Source of the DNA: Bacillus tuaregi
Lineage (GTDB): Bacteria; Bacillota; Bacilli; Bacillales; Cytobacillaceae
Length of the DNA stretch: 64,000 nt
Assembly: GCF_900104575.1 (NCBI RefSeq)
Contig: NZ_LT629731.1
Location: forward strand, 2,801,805-2,865,804
Reading direction: 5' to 3'
Positions 25,232 to 35,171 of the stretch are shown piece after piece (position 1 is the first letter of the stretch; every line of letters starts with the position of its first letter). The notes beneath the pieces were generated by a model. It searched no databases. It was not told where the DNA came from and saw nothing but the letters and a program-made list of their open reading frames with translations. Position numbers and translations under genes: made by a program.

Positions 25232-25262
25232 CTAGATTCATTCTTACTATCAATGAATCTAG
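25232..25262 (-). promoter_or_regulatory. Hairpin immediately upstream of the pyrB ribosome site
   Basis: Perfect inverted repeat CTAGATTCATT, 9-base loop, AATGAATCTAG. The descending arm ends about 15 bases before the GGAGG of pyrB. No U-run follows, so it is not a standard terminator. In B. subtilis this intergenic region carries the third PyrR attenuator. The PyrR-binding consensus is not visible here. Confidence 0.6.
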
Positions 25263-25386
25263 TATTTTCACATGCTCATATCAGATGTTTTGGAATAAAA
25301 ACTATGTTTAAGCTATTTCATATAGTCAGATAATTTACACCGGACCCATTTTCAAATATTTACACGGTACATGTATTTTCTATTAG

Positions 25387-25429
25387 AGGCGGCAGGCAAA
25401 ACTCTGTGTAATCTCATTTTGTGCCGCCT
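25387..25429 (-). repeat. Stable hairpin after pyrP
   Basis: Arms AGGCGGCA and TGCCGCCT, extended by CAAAA/TTTTG, enclose a loop. It lies 25 bases downstream of the pyrP stop codon on the transcribed strand. It has no U-tract, so it may protect or process the pyr mRNA rather than end it. Its arms resemble those of the hairpin after spoVD at 53696. Confidence 0.5.
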
Positions 25430-25453
25430 TGTAAAAATTTGTATTGGTTGTGT

Positions 25454-26740
25454 TTAATGGGATTCAAACATATCTTCTTTTACATCCTCTCTACCAGGCA
25501 GAATGAGGTTAAGTATGACACCTATGATGGCAGCAAAGGCCATCCCTTGAAGCTGAAATTGGTCAGACACCTTTATTAATGCTCCCCCGATTCCAAGAAC
25601 TAATATAACAGAGGAAATGGCAAGGTTTCGGTTACTGCCAAAATCAATTTTATTATCTACAAGCATTCTTAAGCCTGAAGAAGCAATGATGCCAAATAAC
25701 AGAATTGAAACTCCACCCATGACAGCCTGCGGTATCGTATTAATCAGGGCAGAAACTTTCCCGATAAAACCGAACACTGTCGCAATCACCGCAGCCCCCG
25801 CAATCACGTACACACTGTATACCTTAGTTAAAGCTAAAACACCAATATTTTCCCCATATGTGGTTTTGGGAGGTCCCCCGATCAAGGCGGAAATAATCGT
25901 GGCAGTACCATCTCCAAGAATCGATCGGTGTAAGCCAGGCTCCTTAATATAGTCACGACCTACTACTTTACTTAACACCAGTTGATGTCCGATATGTTCT
26001 GAAATGGTCACAACGGCAATCGGCACCATCAGGAGAATAATATCTAGGGTTACCTTAACGTCGTAATGAACAAATGGAACAATAAATGGAGGCCATTCAA
26101 ACCATTTCGCTTCCATTACTGGGCTAAAATCGACAATACCGATTAGAAGTGAATAAATATAACCGACAATTATTCCAGCAAGAATGGAAACCATCCCCAA
26201 AAAGCCTTTAAAAAAGATAGAAAAGAAAATGGTTGCAGCCAATGTAATAAGGCCAACCGAAAAGTATAGTAAATCATACTCTCCCGTTACCGGTTCGTTC
26301 ATGGCCATTCCAACCGCAGTACCTGCTAAAGATAAGCCAATTACCATAATAACTGGACCCACAACAATTGGTGGCAGGAGCTTCATAATCCAACGGTACC
26401 CCGCTTTTTTAATAATCAGGGCAACAAGACCATAAACAAGTCCGACAATGAAACTGCCAATCATCGCTGCACCAACTCCTCCTCCGCTGGCATTTGCTGC
26501 AATAATTGGTGCAATAAAGGCAAAGGAAGATCCTAGGTAGGCTGGAACCTGCCATTTCGTTATCACAAGAAAGGCAAGTGTTCCGAGGCCACTTGATATT
26601 AGGGCGATTGCCGGGCTTAAATCAACTAAAACTGGTACTAATACAGTGGCTCCAAACATGGCAAACAAGTGCTGCAAACTTAAAGTCACCCAATGTAGTG
26701 GTGATGGAATATCTTTTATATCCAATACGGGTTTATTCAT
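25454..26740 (-). CDS. pyrP: Uracil permease
   Basis: Nucleobase:cation symporter-2 (UraA/PyrP) family importer of uracil at the cell membrane, 428 residues with about 12-14 hydrophobic segments. Visible family marks are LQHLFAMFGATVLVP near residue 22 and the helix-8 region ISEHIGHQLVLSKVVGRD, whose Glu contacts uracil in UraA. The sequence GGPPKTTYGENIGVLALTKVYS is a second signature. It is the second gene of the pyr operon and is preceded by a PyrR attenuator. The first residue is followed by the soluble stretch NKPVLDIKDIPSP. Confidence 0.95.
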   Translation of the reverse strand: MNKPVLDIKDIPSPLHWVTLSLQHLFAMFGATVLVPVLVDLSPAIALISSGLGTLAFLVITKWQVPAYLGSSFAFIAPIIAANASGGGVGAAMIGSFIVGLVYGLVALIIKKAGYRWIMKLLPPIVVGPVIMVIGLSLAGTAVGMAMNEPVTGEYDLLYFSVGLITLAATIFFSIFFKGFLGMVSILAGIIVGYIYSLLIGIVDFSPVMEAKWFEWPPFIVPFVHYDVKVTLDIILLMVPIAVVTISEHIGHQLVLSKVVGRDYIKEPGLHRSILGDGTATIISALIGGPPKTTYGENIGVLALTKVYSVYVIAGAAVIATVFGFIGKVSALINTIPQAVMGGVSILLFGIIASSGLRMLVDNKIDFGSNRNLAISSVILVLGIGGALIKVSDQFQLQGMAFAAIIGVILNLILPGREDVKEDMFESH

Positions 26741-26765
26741 AGCTGTTCCTCCATCTGATTAACTT

Positions 26766-26876
26766 ACGTAAAAACCCTCTTGCTTAATACACAAAGAGGG
26801 TAGATAAGGGCAGACTAAAGACAGGTCTTTATTCCATCCCTTTGTCAGCCTCTCAGTGCTGCTTTTAAAAGGGGTA
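26766..26876 (-). promoter_or_regulatory. PyrR-dependent attenuator between pyrR and pyrP
   Basis: On the minus strand the PyrR-binding loop core CTGAGAGGCT sits at 26847-26856. It is followed by a Rho-independent terminator at 26770-26801 (ACCCTCTTTGTG...AAGAGGGT plus TTTTT). PyrR with UMP stabilises the binding hairpin, which frees the terminator to form. This is the arrangement known from B. subtilis. The adenine/uridine spacing before the core deviates slightly from the consensus. Confidence 0.85.
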
Positions 26877-27434
<558 letters not shown>

Positions 27435-27489
27435 TCATAAAAACGTCTAACTTGTTATTCTGGCTGTTTAATCAAACGACTATCCTATG

Positions 27490-27630
27490 AGAAGATAAAA
27501 ACCCTCTTGCCGATCGGCAAGAGGGTAAACGAATGACATGCTGCGGGATTGGGCACAATGCACCCAATCACTTATCCGTTTCCTTCTCAGCCTCACAGGA
27601 CCGATTTAAAGGACTTATTTAACTAAAATA
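27490..27630 (-). promoter_or_regulatory. PyrR-dependent attenuator in the pyrR leader
   Basis: On the minus strand, the PyrR-binding loop at 27587-27606 reads AATCGGTCCTGTGAGGCTGA and contains the consensus UCCNGNGAGGYU exactly. Downstream, at 27497-27526, is a very strong terminator whose 26-base core is a perfect palindrome (ACCCTCTTGCCGA and its complement), followed by TTTTTA. Together with the promoter this makes a leader of roughly 210 bases. Confidence 0.92.
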
Positions 27631-27659
27631 AGTTTAATGCACGTGTAGAATTTTGTCAA
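27631..27659 (-). promoter_or_regulatory. Sigma-A promoter of the pyr operon
   Basis: TTGACA (27654-27659), 17 bases, TAAACT (27631-27636) on the minus strand. The -35 is a perfect consensus and overlaps the end of rluD. The predicted transcript start lies just ahead of the PyrR-binding hairpin. Confidence 0.8.
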
Positions 27660-28568
27660 TTAATTTTTGCGTAGCTTTTCTAGCAGCACCTCGTATTCCC
27701 GTGGAAGCGGGGCTTCAAATTCTAGGTACTCTTCTGTTCGAGGGTGTGTAAAACCAAGTACTGCCGCATGTAATGCCTGCCCGTTAATATCCAATGTCTT
27801 ACGTGGACCATACTTCGGGTCGCCTGCAAGCGGAAAACCTATATATTTCATATGTACCCGTATTTGATGAGTCCTACCGGTTTCAAGACGGCATTCAACA
27901 AAGGTGAAGTCTTGAAACCGTTCTTGAACTTGAAAATGTGTAACAGCATGCTTGCCGTTTTCAACCACCGTCATACTTTGACGATCCTTTTGGTCTCTGC
28001 CAATTGGAGCATCAATTGTACCATAATCATGACTGATATTTCCGTGTACTAATGCTTTATATTTTCTCGTCACTGTTTTTTCAACAAGTTGATTTACTAA
28101 GTGTTCATGTGCTTTGTCATTTTTCGCGACCATTAATAACCCAGAGGTATCCTTATCAATCCGATGTACAATTCCGGGACGCAGAACTCCATTAATACCC
28201 GATAAATCCTTACAATGAGCCATTAATCCATTCACAAGCGTTCCGGCAGTATGACCAGCGGCAGGATGCACAACCATCCCTTTTGGCTTATTTACCACAA
28301 TAACATCACTGTCCTCGTAGTAAATATCGAGATTCATCTCTTCTGGAATAACATCGAGGATTTCTGGGTCTGGAATAGAAATCTCAATTTGATCCTCTAC
28401 ATTACATTTATAGTTCGTTTTTATTGGTTTATGATTAACTAATACCAATCCGTCTTTAATCCATTGCTGAACCTGTGTGCGTGACCAATCCGGCTCGAGA
28501 CTGGTAATGACTTTATCAATTCGTTCCTGCTTTTCATGTTCAAGAACGGTGTGTTCCACTTTCTCCAT
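27660..28568 (-). CDS. rluD: Pseudouridine synthase, RluD/YlyB family
   Basis: RluA-type enzyme that isomerises uridines in 23S rRNA. An N-terminal S4 domain (about residues 15-75) binds RNA. The catalytic domain has [15 protein letters not shown] and the active-site Asp in [18 protein letters not shown] (near residue 140). 302 residues. The start overlaps the lspA coding end by 29 bases and has a GGAG site. In B. subtilis the equivalent YlyB lies between lspA and pyrR. Substrate positions are inferred from family members. Confidence 0.92.
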   Translation of the reverse strand: MEKVEHTVLEHEKQERIDKVITSLEPDWSRTQVQQWIKDGLVLVNHKPIKTNYKCNVEDQIEISIPDPEILDVIPEEMNLDIYYEDSDVIVVNKPKGMVVHPAAGHTAGTLVNGLMAHCKDLSGINGVLRPGIVHRIDKDTSGLLMVAKNDKAHEHLVNQLVEKTVTRKYKALVHGNISHDYGTIDAPIGRDQKDRQSMTVVENGKHAVTHFQVQERFQDFTFVECRLETGRTHQIRVHMKYIGFPLAGDPKYGPRKTLDINGQALHAAVLGFTHPRTEEYLEFEAPLPREYEVLLEKLRKN

Positions 28569-29031
28569 TAGCTTTCTCCTTATCCTTTTTCTCTTCTAGC
28601 AGCATATATATGATTAAGATAGCTACTCCTATGACAAGTGCGGAATCTGCAACATTAAAAATCGGAAAATTATAGCCGAAAGGATACGTATGGATGAAGT
28701 CTACAACTTCTTGACGGAATACACGATCAATAAAGTTACCGATCGCCCCTCCCAGCATTAAAGCAAGCGAAAATTTAAAAAGTGGACTTTCCATTTCAGA
28801 TTTTTTCAGATAATAAATAATTGCAATAATGACAACGACTGTAATCACATAGAAGAACCACATCTGTCCTTGTAATATTCCCCAAGCAGCGCCGCGGTTG
28901 CGATGAGAGGTTATGTACAAAAAGTTCTCTACAACGGTTATGCGTTCTCCTAATTCCATATTTTTTACAATAAGCCATTTTGTCCATTGATCAACAATAA
29001 TGGCCAGTAAAGCTATTATGTAATAAAACAC
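28540..29031 (-). CDS. lspA: Lipoprotein signal peptidase (signal peptidase II)
   Basis: Membrane aspartyl protease that cleaves prolipoproteins after lipidation. It is 163 residues with four hydrophobic segments. The catalytic aspartates are Asp102 in [11 protein letters not shown] and Asp129 in [11 protein letters not shown], and the N-terminal DQWTKWL and NRGAAWG motifs are present. The start is a GTG at 29029-29031, with TGGAGGG seven bases upstream. It lies between ylyA and rluD as in B. subtilis. Confidence 0.95.
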   Translation of the reverse strand: MFYYIIALLAIIVDQWTKWLIVKNMELGERITVVENFLYITSHRNRGAAWGILQGQMWFFYVITVVVIIAIIYYLKKSEMESPLFKFSLALMLGGAIGNFIDRVFRQEVVDFIHTYPFGYNFPIFNVADSALVIGVAILIIYMLLEEKKDKEKANGESGTHRS

Positions 29032-29067
29032 AAAGGTACCCTCCAGAAGATAAGATTTCTCCTTTGC

Positions 29068-29092
29068 ATTTTAGCATAACAAAAAGTAAAAC
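29068..29092 (-). promoter_or_regulatory. Possible extended -10 promoter for lspA-rluD
   Basis: TGCTAAAAT (-10 TAAAAT at 29068-29073 with a TG extension) lies about 40 bases before the lspA start. A poor -35 (CTGTCG) sits 18 bases upstream. The call rests mainly on the -10. Confidence 0.35.
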
Positions 29093-29096
29093 GACA

Positions 29097-29125
29097 GTAG
29101 GAGCTTTACTGATTTTGACTCCTAC
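29097..29125 (-). terminator. Weak hairpin after ylyA
   Basis: GTAGGAG, 15-base loop, CTCCTAC, then TGTCGTTTTACTTTTTG on the minus strand. The stem is short and the U-run is interrupted, so it is at best a partial terminator between ylyA and lspA. Confidence 0.45.
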
Positions 29126-29152
29126 ACATAATCTTTGCCATTTCTGAGAAAC

Positions 29153-29431
29153 TTAATGCTTGCTTATAACATAATTAACCGTTTTGCAGTCTTCTATTGA
29201 CTTCAATGTTGGAATGATCTGTAATAGCTCCAGTGGCATAAGCTCTCCCGAAACCTCACATGTTCCAAACGTACCTGTTTCGATTTTCTTTAAAGCTGTT
29301 TCAATATCTTTTAGTTCAGCTTCAATATAAGGCTTCGCTAGCGGAGAGCAGCATTCCTTATCCAACCGCTGAACTAATTCTTCTTTTGTTTTACGGAGAT
29401 CTGAATAGATATGATTTGTGGTTAGATCCAT
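29153..29431 (-). CDS. ylyA: DksA/TraR-like RNA polymerase-binding protein YlyA
   Basis: A 92-residue protein of the DksA/TraR superfamily: an N-terminal helical coiled-coil (RKTKEELVQRLDKE...AELKDIETALKKIETGTFG), then the remains of the zinc finger. Only two of the four expected Cys survive (FGTCEVSG and IEDCKT); the partner positions are Ser and Thr/Val. In B. subtilis the same-position gene ylyA encodes a protein that binds RNA polymerase and affects spore-germination gene expression. The frame is open to 29518, but the ATG at 29429-29431 has GGAGG at seven bases. Upstream lies a gap of nearly 400 bases with a repeat and a terminator. Confidence 0.82.
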   Translation of the reverse strand: MDLTTNHIYSDLRKTKEELVQRLDKECCSPLAKPYIEAELKDIETALKKIETGTFGTCEVSGELMPLELLQIIPTLKSIEDCKTVNYVISKH

Positions 29432-29548
29432 GTCCTTCCCTCCGTTCTTGTTGTACCAATTATCATTTCCCGCTTGTACCAATAAACACGGGAAAACATT
29501 TGTCAAGGTGAACAACAATTAACGAAGGTGGAATATTTTATCTAATTA

Positions 29549-29742
29549 ATCAAATTCGCCCGTCGAATTTGCGTCCGGATTTTTATCGAGTCGCTCGATA
29601 AACTACCTTTAAAAAATCCGTGACATCCGCCGGAGGCTTAACTTCATTCAGCCGGGGTTTGAACCCCGACTGAATCAAAGTACCATTTGCATTCATCCCT
29701 CACTTGTAGAGGTGGAGGACTTCTGCTGAATGAAGTTAAACG
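29549..29742 (+). repeat. 194-bp structured intergenic repeat, copy 1
   Basis: Closely matches 49086-49278 with small differences. It begins ATCAAATTCGCCCGTCGAAT and ends GTTAAACG. Internal inverted repeats are AAATTCG/CGAATTT, TATCGAG/CTCGATA, CGGATTTTT/AAAAATCCG, CGGGGT/ACCCCG, and an outer pair TAACTTCATTCAGC/GCTGAATGAAGTTA that is perfect over 14 bases. It holds no gene. It occupies the middle of the 396-base gap 29432-29827 between ylyA and ileS. The terminal hairpins resemble ends of IS200/IS605-type elements, which is an inference. Confidence 0.85.
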
Positions 29743-29785
29743 CTACCTCAGTTTATTTAAAATAGATTTTCAAATCGATTAACAC

Positions 29786-29816
29786 AAAAAGGCAGATATA
29801 TAAAATCTGCCTTTTT
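29786..29816 (-). terminator. Terminator after ileS
   Basis: AAAAAGGCAGAT, 7-base loop, ATCTGCCTTTTT. The symmetrical A/T flanks would allow termination in both directions. It lies 11 bases past the ileS stop codon. Confidence 0.9.
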
Positions 29817-29827
29817 GCAACATATGA

Positions 29828-32599
29828 TTACACTAAATGACTGTAATTCTTCTGCACAACATCTGCACAGCGTGGGCAAAGGGTTGGATGGTTTTCTCTC
29901 TCACCAACATTTGGTGTTACTGTCCAGCAGCGGTCACAGGTCTCACCTTCTGCTTTTGAAATGACGATTGCTCCGTGCTCAAGCTTTAAAGCTTCCTCTG
30001 GAGCTTTGTCATAGCCATCAACTACCTCAAAGCCGGATACAATAAAGAGCTGCTGTAAATTCTCTTGGATTGAATCTAAAAGATTCTTTGTATCGTCTCT
30101 TACATACAACGTTACTTTTGCTGTTAAGGATTTCCCTATCACTTTCTGATTACGTGCCTCTTCCAGTGCTTTTAACACATCATCACGAAGATTCATGAAC
30201 TTAGACCATTTAGCCAATAATTGTTCTGCTCCCGCCAGTTCTTGTGCTTCAGGAATATCGGTTAATTGCACACTTACCTCTTCTACTTCTGGAATAAAAT
30301 TCCATACCTCATCAGCTGTATGGGAGAGAATTGGTGCAACTAATTTGGTTAGAGATAGTAAGCTTTCATATAAGACGGTTTGAATGGCACGACGGTCATA
30401 TTGATCACTTGCTTCGATATATAGGACATCCTTTGCAAAATCAAGATAGAAGGAACTCAAGTCAAGCGTACAGAAATTATTAACTGCATGATAAATACTT
30501 GCAAATTCATAATTTTCATAGCTGTTACGAACCTGTTTGATTAACTCATTTAATTTAACTAGCATGAATTGATCTACTTCACGTAGCTTTTCATACGGAA
30601 TCGCATCCTTAGTCGGATTAAAATCATCAAGGTTTCCAAGTAAAAAGCGGAAAGTATTACGAATTTTACGGTATACCTCTGCCACTTGCTTTAATATTGC
30701 ATCAGATACACGAACATCTGCTTGATAATCAACTGAAGCGACCCAAAGTCGAAGAATGTCTGCACCTAATTGATTCATCACCTTTGCAGGGATTACTACA
30801 TTCCCAACCGATTTACTCATTTTTCTGCCCTCACCATCGAGTGCAAATCCATGACTTAATACACCTTTATATGGTGCTTTTCCTGTTACCGCTACACCGG
30901 TAGACAAGGATGAGTTAAACCAGCCGCGATATTGGTCAGAGCCTTCTAAGTAAAGGTCCGCTGGGCGCTGTAGGTCATCACGTTCTACTAACACTGCTTG
31001 GTGGGAAGAACCAGAATCGAACCAAACATCCATAATGTCTGTTTCCTTTGTAAAGGTACCGTTAGGACTACCCTCGTGCTTAAATCCTTCAGGCAGAAGA
31101 TCCTTTGCTTCTCGTTCAAACCAAACATTTGATCCATACTCGCGGAATAGGTTTGATACATGTTCAATTGTCTCATCCGTAATAACAGGCTCACCATTTT
31201 CAGCATAAAACACTGGAATTGGCACACCCCATGCACGCTGACGAGAAATACACCAGTCACCACGGTCGCGAACCATGTTAAATAATCTTGTTTCCCCCCA
31301 GGCTGGAACCCATTTTGTTTCTTTAATCGCTTCAAGCAAATCATCACGGAAATCTTTAATAGATGCAAACCACTGTGCAGTTGCACGGTAGATAACCGGT
31401 TTTTTCGTTCTCCAATCATGCGGATAGGAGTGAGTGATAAAGGATAGCTTTAACAGGGCCCCGACTTCTTCAAGCTTTTCTGTTATGGGTTTATTCGCTT
31501 TATCATAAAATAATCCGGCAAAACCTTCTGCTTCCTCTGTCATAACCCCTTTATCATCAACTGGGCAGAGAACATCTAGACCATACTTCTGTCCAACATA
31601 AAAGTCATCTTCCCCATGTCCTGGCGCAGTATGAACACAGCCTGTTCCGGCATCAATCGTTACATGATCACCAAGCATGACAAGAGAATCACGGTCGTAT
31701 ATTGGGTGCTTTGCTACAATACGGTCAAGCTCACTTCCCTTAACGGATAGAACAGTGACCGGATTTTCCCAGCCGATTTCGCTTGTGACAACCTCAAGAA
31801 GATCCTTTGCAACAAGATATTTTTGTCCTTTTTCTTCTACAACAACATAAGTTAAATCAGGATGAACAGAAATACCAAGGTTAGCCGGTATTGTCCATGG
31901 TGTTGTTGTCCAGATAATGATTTTAACATCTGTATCCAATACATCTTTACCATCTTTTACTGGAAACCCAACGTAAATCGATGGTGATTTCTTATCTTGA
32001 TATTCAATTTCAGCCTCTGCAAGAGCAGATTCACTTGAAGGGGACCAATAAACAGGTTTTTTACCTTTGTAAATATAACCTTTTTTGGCCATTTCACCGA
32101 ATACTTTAATTTGCTGTGCCTCATAGGCAGGCTTCAAAGTAATATAAGGATTTTCCCAATCACCACGAACACCTAGACGCTTGAATTGATTACGTTGGTT
32201 TTCAATTTGCTCATAAGCATACTTTTCACAAAGCTTTCTAAATTCGGCAACGGACATTTCTTTCCGTTTTACCCCTTTGTTTGTCAATGCCTGTTCAATA
32301 GGAAGACCATGCGTATCCCAGCCAGGCACATAAGGGGCATTATAGCCACTCATGGATTTATATCGAACAATAAAATCCTTTAGAATTTTATTCAATGCGT
32401 GCCCCATATGAATGTCACCGTTGGCATATGGAGGTCCATCATGAAGTACGAACATAGGACGGTCCTTTGTTCTTTCCTGTACTAATTGATAAATATCCAT
32501 TTCTTCCCATTTCTCTTGAATTTCAGGCTCTCTTTTAGGCAGATTGCCTCGCATAGGAAATTCAGTTTTTGGCATTAATAAAGTATCTTTGTAATCCAT
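29828..32599 (-). CDS. ileS: Isoleucyl-tRNA synthetase
   Basis: Class I aminoacyl-tRNA synthetase, about 923 residues. The HIGH signature appears as [11 protein letters not shown] (near residue 60), KMSKS as [10 protein letters not shown] (near residue 595), and the editing domain lies between them. The C-terminal zinc finger CDRCWTV...LCPRC is present, as in the eubacterial type 1 enzyme. The frame is open to 32635, but the ATG at 32597-32599 has GGAGG seven bases upstream. It is controlled by an isoleucine T-box in the leader. divIVA lies upstream and ylyA-lspA downstream. Confidence 0.97.
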   Translation of the reverse strand: MDYKDTLLMPKTEFPMRGNLPKREPEIQEKWEEMDIYQLVQERTKDRPMFVLHDGPPYANGDIHMGHALNKILKDFIVRYKSMSGYNAPYVPGWDTHGLPIEQALTNKGVKRKEMSVAEFRKLCEKYAYEQIENQRNQFKRLGVRGDWENPYITLKPAYEAQQIKVFGEMAKKGYIYKGKKPVYWSPSSESALAEAEIEYQDKKSPSIYVGFPVKDGKDVLDTDVKIIIWTTTPWTIPANLGISVHPDLTYVVVEEKGQKYLVAKDLLEVVTSEIGWENPVTVLSVKGSELDRIVAKHPIYDRDSLVMLGDHVTIDAGTGCVHTAPGHGEDDFYVGQKYGLDVLCPVDDKGVMTEEAEGFAGLFYDKANKPITEKLEEVGALLKLSFITHSYPHDWRTKKPVIYRATAQWFASIKDFRDDLLEAIKETKWVPAWGETRLFNMVRDRGDWCISRQRAWGVPIPVFYAENGEPVITDETIEHVSNLFREYGSNVWFEREAKDLLPEGFKHEGSPNGTFTKETDIMDVWFDSGSSHQAVLVERDDLQRPADLYLEGSDQYRGWFNSSLSTGVAVTGKAPYKGVLSHGFALDGEGRKMSKSVGNVVIPAKVMNQLGADILRLWVASVDYQADVRVSDAILKQVAEVYRKIRNTFRFLLGNLDDFNPTKDAIPYEKLREVDQFMLVKLNELIKQVRNSYENYEFASIYHAVNNFCTLDLSSFYLDFAKDVLYIEASDQYDRRAIQTVLYESLLSLTKLVAPILSHTADEVWNFIPEVEEVSVQLTDIPEAQELAGAEQLLAKWSKFMNLRDDVLKALEEARNQKVIGKSLTAKVTLYVRDDTKNLLDSIQENLQQLFIVSGFEVVDGYDKAPEEALKLEHGAIVISKAEGETCDRCWTVTPNVGERENHPTLCPRCADVVQKNYSHLV

Positions 32600-32667
32600 T
32601 TGACTTCCTCCATTACATTCATTAGCTATTTTCATAAGCTGTCTTTACATCACGATAAAAAGAAAAA

Positions 32668-32975
32668 CAAAAAAGCCCTTCTCATCCCAAAAAGGGACGA
32701 GAAAGGCTTTATTTCCCGCGGTACCACCCTTGTAGATAGAAAAAATCTCTCTATCCGCTCAAAAGCATTCTTAACGCGAATGACACGCCTTAGCTTAATC
32801 CCATTAATCAAATTCGCCCGCCGGTGGCTTAACTTGAGTTATAGTTTCAGTAAGGAACTCAAGGGTGATCTTCCAGACTTAACGCTTATGCCGGGCTTCC
32901 ACCATCCCCGGTTCGCTTGATAAGCTTTCGATAAGCTGTACTGTCCCTATCAACGTTTAAATGAATATTGTATTA
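32668..32975 (-). promoter_or_regulatory. Isoleucine T-box leader of ileS
   Basis: tRNA-sensing riboswitch. The T-box AAGGGTGGTACCGCGGG is at 32715-32731 on the minus strand. The terminator at 32670-32710 (GCCTTTCTCGTCCC, loop, GGGATGAGAAGGGC, then U6) competes with it. In Stem I the specifier codon ATC (Ile) is at 32867-32869 within GGAAGATCACC, opposite the loop-E element ACAGTAC. Stem III is GATAGA...TTCTATC. Between Stem II and Stem III is a segment (32803-32835) that matches the two ends of the 194-bp repeat. Confidence 0.95.
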
Positions 32976-32978
32976 GAC

Positions 32979-33008
32979 ATTATATGCTTTTTTCCAGTTA
33001 CGCGTCAA
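32979..33008 (-). promoter_or_regulatory. Sigma-A promoter of ileS
   Basis: TTGACG (33003-33008), 18 bases, TATAAT (32979-32984) on the minus strand. The -35 overlaps the divIVA stop codon. The start of transcription falls right at the 5' side of T-box Stem I. Confidence 0.85.
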
Positions 33009-33520
33009 GCTAAGGAATCTTCTTCCTGAGTTGATTTTAACTCTGTGGAATCAAGCTCATACTCGAGCAAATGATCCCAATCGTCATTATTTAATAAGTC
33101 AAGCTGTGCTTCAATCAGCATTTTAAATCGGGTCCGAAATACCTTTGATTGCTTTTTCAGTTCTTCAATTTCAAGCGCAATTTTTCTTGCCTTAGACAGG
33201 GATTCATTCACAATGCGGTCCGAATTTTTTTCTGCCTCTTTAATAATCAGCTTGGCTTCTTTTTGAGCATTACGTTTTACTTCCTCAGCAGCTTCCTGTG
33301 CAACAACAATTGATTTATTGAGCGTTTCTTCTAGCGAGTTAAAATGACCCATTCTGTCAGTCATTTCGTTTAATTTATCTTCCAGCTCTTTTTTTTCACG
33401 AAGAACAATTTCATAATCCTTAATTACCTGGTCAAGGAATTCATTTACTTCATCCTCATCATATCCCCGAAAACCCTTACTAAACTCCTTATTATGTATA
33501 TCCAATGGCGTTAATGGCAT
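33005..33520 (-). CDS. divIVA: Cell-division initiation / septum-site protein DivIVA
   Basis: Coiled-coil protein that marks curved membrane at new septa and poles. In Bacillus it recruits MinJ-MinCD, and RacA during sporulation. The N-terminal lipid-binding domain MPLTPLDIHNKEFSKGFRGYD is typical, followed by two long heptad regions (residues 30-130). About 171 residues. The ATG at 33518-33520 follows GGGAGGTG; the frame extends five codons more. Last gene of the ylm cluster, as in B. subtilis. Confidence 0.95.
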   Translation of the reverse strand: MPLTPLDIHNKEFSKGFRGYDEDEVNEFLDQVIKDYEIVLREKKELEDKLNEMTDRMGHFNSLEETLNKSIVVAQEAAEEVKRNAQKEAKLIIKEAEKNSDRIVNESLSKARKIALEIEELKKQSKVFRTRFKMLIEAQLDLLNNDDWDHLLEYELDSTELKSTQEEDSLA

Positions 33521-33600
33521 ACTGCCACCTCCCAAGTTTTTTCTCTCGTTTGCCCTTTTTATCTTTCGACAAATTCGACTTTATTCCTGCAAAAAAATAA

Positions 33601-34374
33601 TTATTTTTGCCTTCCCACTGCTATACGCCATTTCTCCTTCTTCGTTTTCCCCTCAATTGAGAATAGCTTACCACGACCGTAGCCGCGAACAGATATCGTA
33701 TCACCTTCACCACACTCAAATGAAGGATTATCTATGCTTGTCCAATTTACTTTTACAAGTCCTGAGCCTATTAAGCTTTGAGACTTTTGTCTGGACAGTT
33801 GAAAAATAGCTGCAATCACTGCATCAAGCCTTAACGATGAAACAGTTACAGCATTTTCAACCCACAAATCCTGAGGAAGGATACCCTCAGACAAGACTTG
33901 TGTAGATAACTGTACATTTGCCCTTCCCACTGTTTGTAATTGAAGGCGGACATATTCTGCGACCTCTTCAGCACAATAGAATTGCAGGCGGTCCCCAACG
34001 ATGACAATATCTCCAAATTTTTCCCGTTTTAACCCAAGTGACATCAGACTCCCTAGTAAATCCCGATGAGCGATGCTAATAAATTTCCTTGGATATTCCA
34101 CTTCATATAATGAAATTTTATAATCACTGTCTTCTGCTTGATAATAGTCTGGAAATAGCAGGGCTCTTTTTCGCTCTGTATGGTCAGAACCACCAAAAAA
34201 ACCCCACTTGACATCCATATGCTGACCTACAATTTTCTTCACAATTTGCTGCTGGCGCGGATCAAGAAAGTCCGTTAATTTAGGAGCGTATGCTTGCTCC
34301 ACATACGACTTCCAATTGACCACCTGATTAATAAATTCTCGTTCCTCCGGTCGGAAATGCTGATAGATTGACAT
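33601..34374 (-). CDS. ylmH: S4-domain RNA-binding protein YlmH
   Basis: About 257 residues with a C-terminal S4 RNA-binding domain (about 180-240, VSSLRLDAVIAAIFQLSRQKS then GLVKVNW). The N-terminal part has the family's PDYY...LGLKREKFGDI blocks. Bacillus YlmH is linked to ribosome-associated quality control and the gene travels with sepF and divIVA. The ATG at 34372-34374 follows AGGTG at six bases, which I prefer to an upstream in-frame GTG. Confidence 0.9.
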   Translation of the reverse strand: MSIYQHFRPEEREFINQVVNWKSYVEQAYAPKLTDFLDPRQQQIVKKIVGQHMDVKWGFFGGSDHTERKRALLFPDYYQAEDSDYKISLYEVEYPRKFISIAHRDLLGSLMSLGLKREKFGDIVIVGDRLQFYCAEEVAEYVRLQLQTVGRANVQLSTQVLSEGILPQDLWVENAVTVSSLRLDAVIAAIFQLSRQKSQSLIGSGLVKVNWTSIDNPSFECGEGDTISVRGYGRGKLFSIEGKTKKEKWRIAVGRQK

Positions 34375-34444
34375 GAAATTCACCTAATATTAATGCAATT
34401 TTTAAAAAAGGGACCGCGCCCCTTTATATACCACTCTTATCCCT

Positions 34445-34708
34445 TTACGCAAACCATCTTGCGAGCTGTCCTAAGCCTGCTGTAGCAAAGTTCAATACCA
34501 TAAAGGCAACAATCGGTGAAATATCAATCATCCCGATAGATGGAATAAAACGACGAAACGGCTCTAAATATGGCTCACATATACGGCCTAAAAACTGACC
34601 TATACTAGATGAGCGAGCATTTGGAAACCATGACATTAAAATATAAATAATTAATGCCCAGGAATAGTAATAAATCAATGTTGACACTATGCTAATAATA
34701 AATCCCAT
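34445..34708 (-). CDS. ylmG: YggT-family membrane protein YlmG
   Basis: An 87-residue protein with two hydrophobic segments (about residues 3-25 and 62-84). Between them is the conserved YggT stretch [40 protein letters not shown]. The family is implicated in membrane organisation near the division site; the exact function is unknown. It sits six bases after sepF, the standard sepF-ylmG-ylmH-divIVA order. Confidence 0.9.
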   Translation of the reverse strand: MGFIISIVSTLIYYYSWALIIYILMSWFPNARSSSIGQFLGRICEPYLEPFRRFIPSIGMIDISPIVAFMVLNFATAGLGQLARWFA

Positions 34709-34714
34709 TTGCTT

Positions 34715-35158
34715 TTACCACCTCGAATGTTCAAATTCTTTTTCTTGAAGAAATTCAGATATACTGCCGGAAACTTCAACATTATCTGGTGTACAAATAA
34801 AAATATCCATGCCGATTTTTTGTATATCTCCGCCTATTGCATAGACAGTTCCACTTAGAAAGTCGACAATTCTTCTTGCCTGGTCATGATCAATGCGCTG
34901 TAGATTGACAACAACAGCTTTCCTGTTTTTCAGGTGATCTGCAACGTCCTGTGCTTCTGCATATACTCGAGGTTCAACCAATACCACTTTAGAGGATTTT
35001 TGTACGCTTTGTAAGCTAACAACATTTTGCTTAGGCGGAGTTGAGAATGTTTTTTGCTTTTTTTCTGGTTCATATTCTTCTTCATATTGATCCTCTTCGT
35101 TATCAGCATATTCATCATCTAAAAAGAAAAAGGTTTTAAATTTAGATTTAATGCTCAT
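34715..35158 (-). CDS. sepF: Cell-division protein SepF
   Basis: FtsZ-binding protein that forms rings and anchors the Z-ring to the membrane. It is 147 residues: a short amphipathic N-terminal helix ([13 protein letters not shown]), an acidic linker, and the SepF core from about residue 55, with [19 protein letters not shown] and [22 protein letters not shown] precedes the ATG. Known to act redundantly with FtsA in B. subtilis. Confidence 0.95.
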   Translation of the reverse strand: MSIKSKFKTFFFLDDEYADNEEDQYEEEYEPEKKQKTFSTPPKQNVVSLQSVQKSSKVVLVEPRVYAEAQDVADHLKNRKAVVVNLQRIDHDQARRIVDFLSGTVYAIGGDIQKIGMDIFICTPDNVEVSGSISEFLQEKEFEHSRW

Positions 35159-35171
35159 CTCTTCGAACCTC

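Noticed and set aside
29549-29742. Repeat as a CRISPR array or tRNA-like gene
   Set aside because: There is no regular repeat-spacer pattern, no CCA-type acceptor and no cloverleaf. The hairpins fit a dispersed repeat better.
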